Positions 35,485-42,975 of a stretch of DNA of 62,800 bases are shown piece by piece. The position numbers and the translations under genes were made by a program. The stretch comes from an uncultured Clostridia bacterium. GTDB taxonomy: Bacteria > Bacillota > Clostridia > UBA1381. The DNA is taken from contig CAJUEZ010000008.1 in the NCBI GenBank assembly GCA_910585485.1, positions 1 to 62,800 of the forward strand, written 5' to 3'. Below the pieces are notes generated by a model that saw only the letters and a list, made by a program, of their open reading frames with translations, was not told the DNA's origin and did not search any database. How positions within the stretch are numbered: the first letter of the stretch is position 1; the number at the start of each line of letters is the position of its first letter.

Positions 35485-36116
35485 GATACCTAAGAGCCTT
35501 TTATCCATCAGAAGAGGATAGTTACTTTAAAAGCAGGAAAATAGACCGGATAGAATTTGCACCGGTAACGATTTTTTGCGGCGGTCAGGATAGTGGGAAA
35601 AGTACAATATTAAATACTATTGCTGATTGTATGGACTATGTATTTAAAAATGTATATAATCCATATGAATGTTTGACTCACGAATACGATTATTGTGAGG
35701 AAAATATCGTGATTGAAAGTGATGAAAATGGTAATAAAATTATTCCGCAGAATGTGATAATGCTTAAAAATGCAAATATGTTTGTGTCTTATGATTTTAT
35801 AGACAGTACAATGACGGATTCCGAGTGGGTGTTGGATAGTATAGATGATTTTTCTGAGTATAATTTATGTTTTCTTGATTGTCCAGAAATAGCGTTGTCA
35901 ATCGAACAGCAGAGAAATTTTGTGGATAGGATAGAACAATGTGCTTATTTAAATGGAACGCAATTTGTTATAAGCACATCATCACCTATTATTTCATCTG
36001 TGAAAGAAGCGCTGATATATGATTTAGATGTAACACCCATTAAATCAAGGGAATGGCAGAATGTAAATGTTATAAGGCAATATTATAAGTTTTTTGATGA
36101 AAAGAAGAAGTGGTAG
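35481..36116 (+). CDS. small ABC/AAA-type ATPase, putative retron effector
   Basis: 211 aa. Walker A is FCGGQDSGKSTILN (about residues 32-45) and a Walker B-like LCFLDCPEIALS (about 131-142) follows, then QFVISTSSP in the place of the H-loop/switch His. The ABC signature region between the two Walkers is very short and no SGG motif is visible, so this is a minimal ATPase. It is translationally coupled to the RT and followed by a terminator, so RT plus ATPase is the whole operon. Several known retrons pair the RT with an ATPase, usually with a nuclease such as PtuB; none is seen here. Tentatively the toxin/effector arm. Confidence 0.8.
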   Translation: MRYLRAFYPSEEDSYFKSRKIDRIEFAPVTIFCGGQDSGKSTILNTIADCMDYVFKNVYNPYECLTHEYDYCEENIVIESDENGNKIIPQNVIMLKNANMFVSYDFIDSTMTDSEWVLDSIDDFSEYNLCFLDCPEIALSIEQQRNFVDRIEQCAYLNGTQFVISTSSPIISSVKEALIYDLDVTPIKSREWQNVNVIRQYYKFFDEKKKW

Positions 36117-36146
36117 GACTACGGCATATGCTGTAGTCTTATTTTT
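36116..36146 (+). terminator. terminator of the retron operon
   Basis: GACTAC (36,118-36,123) pairs with GTAGTC (36,133-36,138) around GGCATATGCT, which itself pairs in part; TTATTTTT follows. Confidence 0.75.
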
Positions 36147-36160
36147 ATGGAGGAATGTTT

Positions 36161-36718
36161 ATGAAAAATTATGTATTTGGTTATGCACGTGTTTCAACTG
36201 AAACACAGGTGTTAGACCGTCAAATTGATATGCTTAATGAATATGGTGTAAGCCATATTTATTGCGAGAAAATGACAGGTACAAAGCGTAACAGACCGGA
36301 GCTTGAAAAAATGCTTGACAGATTGACCGCAGGTGATACAGTTGTCATTGAATCACTGTCAAGGCTTGGACGTTCTACAAAGGACTTGATAGAGCTTATG
36401 GAACTGTTTAATGAAAAGCAAGTCAACCTTGTATCACTAAAAGAAAATATAGATACGACAACAGCAGCGGGTAAGCTGCTTTTTACTTTGATTTCTGCCA
36501 TATCACAGTTTGAACGTGATTGCATAGTAGACAGAACATGCGAGGGACTTGCCGCCGCACGTGCCAGAGGTCGGGTTGGCGGCAGACCACCTGTAGATAA
36601 AGACTTGATAGATAAGGCTATTAGATTATATAAGAGTGGAGAATATACCATATCTGAAATATCAGAACTGACAGGAGTAAAAAAGACCACTCTTTATCGT
36701 CATTTAAATAAAACGTAG
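36161..36718 (+). CDS. serine recombinase (resolvase/invertase family)
   Basis: 185 aa. The catalytic N-terminal domain shows GYARVSTETQVLDRQ (nucleophile Ser about residue 9) and VIESLSRLGRSTKDLIEL. A helical E region and a C-terminal HTH follow (LYKSGEYTISEISELTGVKKTTLYRHL). This is the size of resolvases and invertases, not of large integrases. GGAGG with the better spacing selects ATG 36,161 rather than 36,155. It may resolve multimers of element A or act at the repeats that follow (36,771-36,826). Confidence 0.93.
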   Translation: MKNYVFGYARVSTETQVLDRQIDMLNEYGVSHIYCEKMTGTKRNRPELEKMLDRLTAGDTVVIESLSRLGRSTKDLIELMELFNEKQVNLVSLKENIDTTTAAGKLLFTLISAISQFERDCIVDRTCEGLAAARARGRVGGRPPVDKDLIDKAIRLYKSGEYTISEISELTGVKKTTLYRHLNKT

Positions 36719-36770
36719 GTGTTGCAGATTTTGTCATAATATGCTATCATAGGATTATATAAAAGGTATG

Positions 36771-36826
36771 TTTGCGGCACGTTGATTTTGGAACGAGTTT
36801 CGGCACTGGTATCGTAGTTTTGGCAC
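36771..36826 (-). repeat. four 10-bp iteron-like repeats
   Basis: On the minus strand GTGCCAAAAC, GTGCCGAAAC, GTTCCAAAAT and GTGCCGCAAA occur at 36,817-36,826, 36,797-36,806, 36,785-36,794 and 36,771-36,780. They lie between the serine recombinase and the orphan gene at 36,902. They could be a res-type site or replication iterons. Confidence 0.45.
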
Positions 36827-36868
36827 ATACTTTTGATACAGTTTTCAAATGTTCCATAAACGATGGTT

Positions 36869-36884
36869 TTCGAAGTTTCGAAGT
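36869..36884. repeat. TTCGAAGT doublet, copy 2
   Basis: Identical to 22,760-22,775 (16 bp). It lies 18 bp before the start of the orphan gene at 36,902, so here it could be a promoter-proximal binding site. Confidence 0.6.
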
Positions 36885-36901
36885 TTGTGAGTATATTAAG
36901 T

Positions 36902-38551
36902 ATGGATAATAAATTTTATAAAGACAATAAAAAAGAAATTGAATCAATTAAGCAAAAAATACAAAGAGCCTATACTGTGGGCTTCCCTATAGAAAAGATA
37001 TATGGACAATATGACAGTGTATCATATGAATTTATGATAATATATAAAAACGAATTTTGGGTGTCTATATATACACTATGTGAAATCTTTAAATGTAGTG
37101 AATTTGAGTTGACAAATATTATTGAGGAAATATCTTTAAACTATCTATATAAAAAAGAACCTATTAAAATAGAATGCATTACATTTTATCCTGTGAATAT
37201 TGTGTTAAAGCTATCCGAAGAATTACATTCTGAATTAGGTATGAAAATTTGTAAAGACTTTCTTAATTATCCTGTTAATAAGGATAGGTTTAAATTGAAT
37301 GACTTTTTGTGGTTAATTTACGAGCAAAAGGAAAATATATTTTCTCAAATAGTTTTAACAGCATATAATACGATAGAAACAGAAATGAATAAGTATAATG
37401 CAAATTTGCATAATAAATTTATTAATTATGCCGACAAAATATATCATGCTAAATATGCTATTAGTACATTGGATTTTCTTCGTATTTCTGTATGGAGTTT
37501 TATAGGCTATATGTATATAAAATATCAGCAAACTAATAATTTATATCAGCAGACAAAGGAGTATCTTCAATCCGATAGCCCTCTACAGTCACAGGAAAAT
37601 GATAAAACTGATACATCTGCATATACTACCGATAAAATGAGTTCGTTAAAAAATGCTTATAACAAATTGAAAGAAGAATTTAATAGTCCATCAGATATTT
37701 TTCAAACAAAGGATGATTTTGAGCATATAAATATTCATGCAAGAGACAGAGAAAAGCCTGTGTCAAAGAAAATATCTGAAAACGGAAAGAAAGTATCTTC
37801 AGATAGGGTTCTTTTAAGGCACGAGTATGCATTGTACCGATATAAAAGCGGAAAGAAATATAATAATTTTTTTCTACTTGCGAAAAAAATATCCAACGGA
37901 ACAATAGTAGATAACAATCATTATACTAATGGTGATATTGCTGATGCTTTCACTTCAATGACACAATTATATAAGGATATTATAAACGACATAGAAATGC
38001 ATACCATAGATAAGTGTATGCTGTTAGATGATTTGGAATCCAGATATAAAATTGAAATGTTTTATAAATGGTTGAAAGCCTTAAAAGATGCCAAAAGTTT
38101 ACATAGAAATCATTTGGATGATATATCTACTCTATATGCAATGTGGATTAATGTGGGATATGAAAAAAGTTATTTTCCATATGAAAGTTTCAGTAATATA
38201 TCATATCCGTGTGAGTGTATTGAGCAAGGTACGGCAATGACAAATACATTATATTACGGGTGTGATAGAGCTTGTGAATATTATGCGTGTCATATGGATA
38301 GCTTTGAGCAGTATCTTGATTTTATTATTGCATTTAACGTAATGCGACAACATGTTGTAGAAGTATTAGAAAACGAATATGCTTCTAAGATGATGGATTT
38401 CGAATATTATGACAATACTTTATTAAATGAGTTTTTGAATGATTTTATAGGACAAGGACAGCATATTAACTTCGACAAACACCCATATGAAGATATTAAT
38501 ATTAAAGATTTAAGATATATTTATCAACAGATAATACCTAAAAATAAATAG
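36902..38551 (+). CDS. orphan 549-aa protein of unknown function
   Basis: Unrecognised. The N-terminal 200 residues are Lys/Glu/Ile-rich helices. A stretch around LDFLRISVWSFIGYMYIKYQ is mildly hydrophobic and could be one membrane-near helix. A Ser/Thr/Asp-rich hinge (about 230-250) leads to a C-terminal half rich in Tyr, Asp and Cys (CECIEQGTAMTNTLYYGCD, CEYYACHMDSFEQY). The start is set at ATG 36,902; an ATG at 36,863 lies within the TTCGAAGT region and has no ribosome binding site. It lies in the element's core between the serine recombinase and the replication ATPase, so it may be replication-related or cargo. Confidence 0.7.
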   Translation: MDNKFYKDNKKEIESIKQKIQRAYTVGFPIEKIYGQYDSVSYEFMIIYKNEFWVSIYTLCEIFKCSEFELTNIIEEISLNYLYKKEPIKIECITFYPVNIVLKLSEELHSELGMKICKDFLNYPVNKDRFKLNDFLWLIYEQKENIFSQIVLTAYNTIETEMNKYNANLHNKFINYADKIYHAKYAISTLDFLRISVWSFIGYMYIKYQQTNNLYQQTKEYLQSDSPLQSQENDKTDTSAYTTDKMSSLKNAYNKLKEEFNSPSDIFQTKDDFEHINIHARDREKPVSKKISENGKKVSSDRVLLRHEYALYRYKSGKKYNNFFLLAKKISNGTIVDNNHYTNGDIADAFTSMTQLYKDIINDIEMHTIDKCMLLDDLESRYKIEMFYKWLKALKDAKSLHRNHLDDISTLYAMWINVGYEKSYFPYESFSNISYPCECIEQGTAMTNTLYYGCDRACEYYACHMDSFEQYLDFIIAFNVMRQHVVEVLENEYASKMMDFEYYDNTLLNEFLNDFIGQGQHINFDKHPYEDINIKDLRYIYQQIIPKNK

Positions 38552-38688
38552 CCGTGAAAAATATACTCAGAAAAACAACTGAGTATCTTTTTTATATTCA
38601 CGCTTTTTAACCAGTGCCGACCTAAAAAATTATGATAGAATATATATATAGAATCGATTCTATGATTATTTTAGGAAGGTGATAAAAT

Positions 38689-40296
38689 ATGGATATAGAA
38701 TTAAGAGCTATAAAGCAATATAAGCTTTGTAGCCATAATTCATGTAGATGTGTATTAGAAATGGAAACAATTGTGAAAGGTGTGGTAGTAGGAACTATCA
38801 CCGGCACTTATGACGAAGTTCTTAATATAAAGAAACTTCGTGAGATATTTGGGTATGATAAAATTCCAGACATCTCTAAAGCTGAATTTGCAGAAATCAA
38901 ACTATCTTTTGATAAATCGTTGCTGAAAGTGGAAACACAGGTGATATATCTCTATCAGGCTTGGGAAGAAAATCATAATTATTACATCTTAGGTAATTAT
39001 AAGGTTGATAAAGATAATGTTAGTGAGGTTATAAACCATTCAGTACACTCTCGGTTTAAACTTAGAGAATCGCCTGACAACAAAACTTTGTGCAGACATA
39101 TGATGTCAAGATACTTTAAATTGTTGAAACATGATGTTTACTCAAAGATATTGCTATGCATATCCATATTGGCAATGTTTACAACCCCATTACAGCAGAC
39201 GAATAATCAGCCGCAGTTTGCAACCTTTATCCGAGGTAAATTTAATAAAGGTAAAAGCAGCTCGGTGAAAGCTCTTGTAAATCCTTGGAATGGGATTTCA
39301 TATTCTTTCGAGGACACTGAGGCAGTATTAAAACAAGCATTGAAAGAAATTAAAGATATTTTGCTTCTCATTGATGATATGTCAAAGTCTAAAAGGTCTG
39401 GCATGACTGCTAAAAATGAAAGAATTATCAGAATGTCTGGTGATACCACTACTTCGGCAATGAAGATAGTGGGAGGAAAAATTGATTATTCAAATGTGGG
39501 TTGTATGACATTGATAACAGGTGAGGATTTACCACAGTTACAGAATTCATCGTACACGAGAATGTTGATTTTAGAATATGCCGACGATGAAGTGAACTGG
39601 GATATTCTTACGGAACTTCAGGAAAATACATCACTTACTGCTTGGTTTTATATCAGATTTCTTCAATTTTCTATGCATTCGGGAGATTTTGTAGAGGAGC
39701 TAAGTGATTTGTTTGTGAAATATCGTTCTGATTACCTCTATAAATTCAAAGAATACAATGTTAGTAACAGATATATTGATATGTGTGCTTGGCTTGTAGC
39801 CATGTGGAATATTATCAAAAGATTCTTTGAATGTATGGGTGATCCGATATATGAAGATGACTTTGTTACTAAGTGTGAGCGGTTAGTCCTGAGCTTAAGT
39901 GCAAAATATTCTCATAAAACACCTTCACAGACATTCCTTACGGCATTATTTAGCCTAATTGAAAATAATAGACTTAATATTGTTTCTTTTGCAGAAGCAA
40001 AAGAAGGAACTGCATTCGATATTTTTGAAAAAGACGGAATGTATTTTATCAAGAGCGGAGTGGTTTATGATAAGATAAAGACTTATTACGATTCATTGAA
40101 CATTGATTTCTACGAATCTGAGCGTGTTATTCGCAAGGATTTGGATAGTTGTGGTCTAATTCGGAAAAACAGAGATTATACAACAACCGAGTTTAAGGAC
40201 AAGAATAATAAGAGCATATCAGGATTTTACTTGTTGGCAAATAACGCAAAGGACATGATGGAACAGAAAGGTGGGAATATCGATGAACACATTTGA
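38689..40296 (+). CDS. DUF927-like P-loop ATPase (replication-type)
   Basis: 535 aa. Walker A is IRGKFNKGKSSSVKAL (about residues 181-196) and Walker B is DILLLIDDMS (about 224-233). Later come a sensor-like TLITGEDLPQLQNSSYTRM and a C-terminal winged-helix-like region (YYDSLNIDFYESERVIRKDL). This is the layout of DUF927/primase-associated helicases found on plasmids, phages and integrative elements. AGGAAGGTG precedes the ATG. It overlaps the next gene by 14 bp and forms a replication-excision block with 40,283, the excisionase and the integrase. Confidence 0.8.
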   Translation: MDIELRAIKQYKLCSHNSCRCVLEMETIVKGVVVGTITGTYDEVLNIKKLREIFGYDKIPDISKAEFAEIKLSFDKSLLKVETQVIYLYQAWEENHNYYILGNYKVDKDNVSEVINHSVHSRFKLRESPDNKTLCRHMMSRYFKLLKHDVYSKILLCISILAMFTTPLQQTNNQPQFATFIRGKFNKGKSSSVKALVNPWNGISYSFEDTEAVLKQALKEIKDILLLIDDMSKSKRSGMTAKNERIIRMSGDTTTSAMKIVGGKIDYSNVGCMTLITGEDLPQLQNSSYTRMLILEYADDEVNWDILTELQENTSLTAWFYIRFLQFSMHSGDFVEELSDLFVKYRSDYLYKFKEYNVSNRYIDMCAWLVAMWNIIKRFFECMGDPIYEDDFVTKCERLVLSLSAKYSHKTPSQTFLTALFSLIENNRLNIVSFAEAKEGTAFDIFEKDGMYFIKSGVVYDKIKTYYDSLNIDFYESERVIRKDLDSCGLIRKNRDYTTTEFKDKNNKSISGFYLLANNAKDMMEQKGGNIDEHI

Positions 40297-41008
40297 AGAA
40301 AAGAAAAATAACATTTATAATTCAATATCAAAATGTGTGAAAAGCAGCGATGCTTTTTGCGCACTTTGGGAAAAATGGACTGAAAAATCAGACTACTCAG
40401 TAATTGAAGCTATTATTGATTCTATCGGGTATCATTCCTTGGAAGAATCAGTATGCATCGCAGAGATTATGATTAAAGAAGGTATTTTTCCGGAACGTTT
40501 GATTTGTAAATTGATTACTATCATAAATGACAATCCATATGTAATAGGCAATGATATTACAGGAATCAAAGAGTTTTCTGATGAAATGATAAAAAAGCAC
40601 TACACTTTTAGTATTAATACTTTAAAGGCTTTTGCAGCATTGCTTGAGTACTTGTTTGCCAATGGCTACAAGGATTTGGCAAATAATATATCAAATATTT
40701 ATGTTGTCATACCCCAAGAATGTACAAGAGATGAAAAGTACAGAATTCATCAAAAGCTTGTAAAAGTTTATCGCTATAATGGTATGAACTATACTGAGCT
40801 AAGTACAATGTTAGATGAAATTTTCGGTTATTGCAAGGCTTCAAAGCAAAAATTTATGTATGGCGAGATTTACTATCACTATGCAGTTTTAGAGATTTTG
40901 AGTGGTGGTAAATATTCATATGATTTACAAGAATATCTGGAAAAGGCTTGTGCTTACAGATACGATTTGGCATATATATTAAAATTACATACAAACAAAG
41001 ATTTTTAA
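40283..41008 (+). CDS. helical protein of unknown function in the replication block
   Basis: 241 aa, almost fully alpha-helical (for example TFSINTLKAFAALLEYLF and TELSTMLDEIFGYCKA). It may be TPR/HEAT-like. AAAGGTGGG selects ATG 40,283 within the end of the ATPase gene. Coupling to the ATPase suggests a replication accessory or loader role, which is inference only. Confidence 0.7.
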   Translation: MNTFEEKKNNIYNSISKCVKSSDAFCALWEKWTEKSDYSVIEAIIDSIGYHSLEESVCIAEIMIKEGIFPERLICKLITIINDNPYVIGNDITGIKEFSDEMIKKHYTFSINTLKAFAALLEYLFANGYKDLANNISNIYVVIPQECTRDEKYRIHQKLVKVYRYNGMNYTELSTMLDEIFGYCKASKQKFMYGEIYYHYAVLEILSGGKYSYDLQEYLEKACAYRYDLAYILKLHTNKDF

Positions 41009-41022
41009 GGAGGAAATAAACA

Positions 41023-41196
41023 ATGTTAGATGAATATAAGGATGTTATAAATGTAAATGAGTTATGCGAAATATTGAGAATAGGTCGCAACTCAGCATAT
41101 CGGTTATTACAGAGCGGAGAAATCCGAAGCAGGAGATTGAGAGCTAAGTATCTCATTCCCAAAATAGTGATAATTGATTACTTAAAATCAGCGTAA
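41023..41196 (+). CDS. excisionase-type HTH protein
   Basis: 57 aa, easily missed because of its size. It reads MLDEYKDVINVNELCEILR and then IGRNSAYRLLQSGEIRSRRL, with a final IPKIVIIDYLKSA. This is the MerR-like winged helix of recombination directionality factors. AAGGAGG precedes ATG 41,023. Its place just before the integrase fits an Xis role for element A. Confidence 0.88.
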   Translation: MLDEYKDVINVNELCEILRIGRNSAYRLLQSGEIRSRRLRAKYLIPKIVIIDYLKSA

Positions 41197-41208
41197 TCAA
41201 TATAAACG

Positions 41209-41255
41209 AGCCTGTTCAATAACGTATAAGACAATTATTGAACAGGCTTTAATAT
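41209..41255 (+). terminator. long hairpin between xis and int
   Basis: A perfect 14-bp stem (41,209-41,222 with 41,235-41,248), then TTTAAT. It probably attenuates transcription so that int is made at a lower level than the upstream block. Confidence 0.75.
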
Positions 41256-41275
41256 TCAAGAAGGAAGGTTTATAG

Positions 41276-42424
41276 ATGATTGGATATTTGAGAACAAAAC
41301 TTAATTCGCCATACTACTATGCTGTTGTCAAGTGGAAGGATACTGATGGAAATTGGCACAGAAAAGAAATCAGTACAAAAATACCTATAAAGGGTAACAA
41401 CAAGCGTAAAGCTGAAAAATTTTGTGAAGAACTGAAAAGACAGTATGAGGAAAAGTATGAATACTGCAAATACACACCTATACGAGATATGCTATATAGT
41501 GATTATATTCTGCTTTGGCTTGACAACCATAAGTACAATATCAGAAAATCAACATATGAAGGCTACAGACGAGCTATAAATCGTCATATTGTGCCATATT
41601 TCAAGGAAATAGGAATTAAGGTAGAAGAAGTTGAACCACATCATATTAAGCGATTATATTCCAACCTTATGGCTGAGGGACTATCTGCAAATACAGTTAA
41701 GCATTGCCATGCAAATATCCGTAAATCGCTTGCGGATTTGGTGTTTGAGGGTGTCTTGCCATTTAATGCGGCGGATAGAGTTAAGCTGCCTCGAATTGAA
41801 AAATATCATGCAAGCTATTATACAGCTGAACAGTTAAAAGAAGTGCTTCGGCTTGCAAAAGGGACAAATGCAGAAACAGCTATTATACTTGCAGTATATT
41901 ATGGACTTAGACGAAGTGAAATTTGTGGATTGAAGTGGAGTGCAATAGATTTCGAGCATAAAACGATTGAAATTAAATCAACAGCAGTTCGTGTAACAAC
42001 TGTTATTAGAGAGGATAACACCAAATCAGACAGCAGCCACAGAATATTAGCTCTTATTCCCGAGGTGGAACAACACTTAAAGGAATTACAAGCTCAACAG
42101 GCAGATGATAAGGCATTTTGTGGTAATACATACATAGATACAGATTATGTCTTACGGTGGAGCAATGGAGAACCATTTTTGCCTGATTACATATCAAATC
42201 AATTTGCCAAGCTGTTAAAGGATAACCATATGCCACATATTAGATTCCATGATTTAAGGCACAGCTTCGCCAGTGCATTGCTTGCAGAAGGAGTGTCAAT
42301 GAAAGCTGTGCAGGAATTATTAGGTCATTCGGACTTTTCGACAACTGCTAACATCTACAGTCATGTGACTGATGATGCTAAAACACAGGCATTAAACCAA
42401 ATATCTAATACTTTGAGACTCTGA
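41276..42424 (+). CDS. int: tyrosine recombinase, integrase of element A
   Basis: 382 aa. An N-terminal arm-binding AP2-like domain (YYAVVKWKDTDGNWHRKEIS) is followed by a core-binding SAM-like domain (SDYILLWLDNHKYNIRKSTY) and the catalytic domain. Catalytic residues are Arg in GLRRSEICG, His-x-x-Arg in HDLRHSFASALL, His in LLGHSDFSTT and Tyr in NIYSHV. This is the Int-Tn family common on Firmicutes ICEs. It reads toward the att site 105 bp away, and a strong terminator separates the two. Confidence 0.95.
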   Translation: MIGYLRTKLNSPYYYAVVKWKDTDGNWHRKEISTKIPIKGNNKRKAEKFCEELKRQYEEKYEYCKYTPIRDMLYSDYILLWLDNHKYNIRKSTYEGYRRAINRHIVPYFKEIGIKVEEVEPHHIKRLYSNLMAEGLSANTVKHCHANIRKSLADLVFEGVLPFNAADRVKLPRIEKYHASYYTAEQLKEVLRLAKGTNAETAIILAVYYGLRRSEICGLKWSAIDFEHKTIEIKSTAVRVTTVIREDNTKSDSSHRILALIPEVEQHLKELQAQQADDKAFCGNTYIDTDYVLRWSNGEPFLPDYISNQFAKLLKDNHMPHIRFHDLRHSFASALLAEGVSMKAVQELLGHSDFSTTANIYSHVTDDAKTQALNQISNTLRL

Positions 42425-42429
42425 TGCGT

Positions 42430-42448
42430 GGTGGCAGTATTGGTGTCA
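42430..42448 (+). repeat. candidate arm-type sites, right end of element A
   Basis: GGTGGCAGTATT (42,430-42,441) and ATTGGTGTCA (42,439-42,448), overlapping, mirror the words at 22,716-22,741. Confidence 0.45.
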
Positions 42449-42490
42449 ATTTACGGAATTTAGAGATAAATCAAAAATATAGAAAAAATA

Positions 42491-42527
42491 GAATGGCTTG
42501 AAACACAAGGTTTCAAGCCATTCTTCG
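42491..42527 (+). terminator. terminator of the element A integrase gene
   Basis: A perfect 14-bp stem (42,491-42,504 with 42,510-42,523) with a 5-nt loop. It lies directly beside the middle att copy. Confidence 0.8.
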
Positions 42528-42528
42528 T

Positions 42529-42583
42529 TGGTGCCGATGGTGGGGGTCGAACCCACACGGTATTGCTACCACGGGATTTTGAG
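42529..42583 (-). repeat. att site: variant copy of the tRNA-Leu 3' end (middle copy)
   Basis: Matches the tRNA-Leu 3' end but differs at four bases, all in the variable arm. The changes pair up: GATG/CATC becomes GGTA/TACC, so the arm still folds. It is the border between element A and element B and derives from a different tRNA-Leu allele. Confidence 0.88.
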
Positions 42584-42643
42584 CTTTACGGAGTAAAACC
42601 TCAACCACCCAACGGATAATACGCCTTGTAATTTTCATAAACC

Positions 42644-42685
42644 ACTTCAATTACTCGTAAGATACTCCTTGAAGTTTACTCGTAG
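42644..42685. repeat. candidate arm-type sites of element B, left end
   Basis: TTACTCGTAA and TTTACTCGTAG lie within 42,650-42,690. Related words (ATACTCGCAA and TTGCGAGTAAA) lie at the right end, about 48,280-48,335. They fit integrase arm binding. Confidence 0.4.
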
Positions 42686-42850
42686 AATATGCCAAAACAT
42701 CAGAAAAGGTTTCACGCAAATTCCCAGTAGCTGTTTATGAAAAAATTATAATAAAATTTTATTAAAAAGTAAAGTGTTTTCTTTAAATTTTTTTAAAAAT
42801 TTTAAAAATTCAGACGTATTTTTGTTTAAAGTCATAAGAGCAAAAGCTCT

Positions 42851-42905
42851 CTGACGGAAAGTTGATTTTTTCTTTAAACATTTTAAATATTTCAATTTCC
42901 GTCAG
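42851..42905 (-). terminator. candidate terminator of the element B ATPase gene
   Basis: CTGACGGAAA (42,851-42,860) and TTTCCGTCAG (42,896-42,905) pair around an AT-rich loop of 35 nt. They lie downstream of the minus-strand gene ending at 42,976. The loop is long, so efficiency is uncertain. Confidence 0.4.
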
Positions 42906-42975
42906 TTTAATATATCATAGTTATAAACTTGATATTTTTTAAATTTTAAACATATCAATTAAATTTATTTTTTAT

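Larger units (their letters stand above)
22509..42528. mobile_element. integrative element A (about 20 kb) in tRNA-Leu
   Basis: Bounded by tRNA-Leu 3'-end copies at 22,509 and 42,529. The right end carries its own excisionase (41,023) and tyrosine integrase (41,276). Inside are replication-type genes (Rep-like 24,090; DUF927-like ATPase 38,689), a serine recombinase, and cargo: DUF1016 nuclease, amidoligase pair, EEP/TPR/WYL operon, SLH protein and a retron. No conjugation genes are seen, so it is an integrative mobilisable or satellite-like element rather than an ICE. Matching short repeats (GGTGGCARTATT, ATTGGTGTCA) lie just inside both ends. Confidence 0.85.

Noticed and set aside
36747..36947. 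Minus-strand frame of 66 codons with a VPK-rich peptide
   Set aside because: No ribosome binding site; the apparent protein repeats arise from the DNA iterons at 36,771-36,826 and it overlaps the start of the gene at 36,902.
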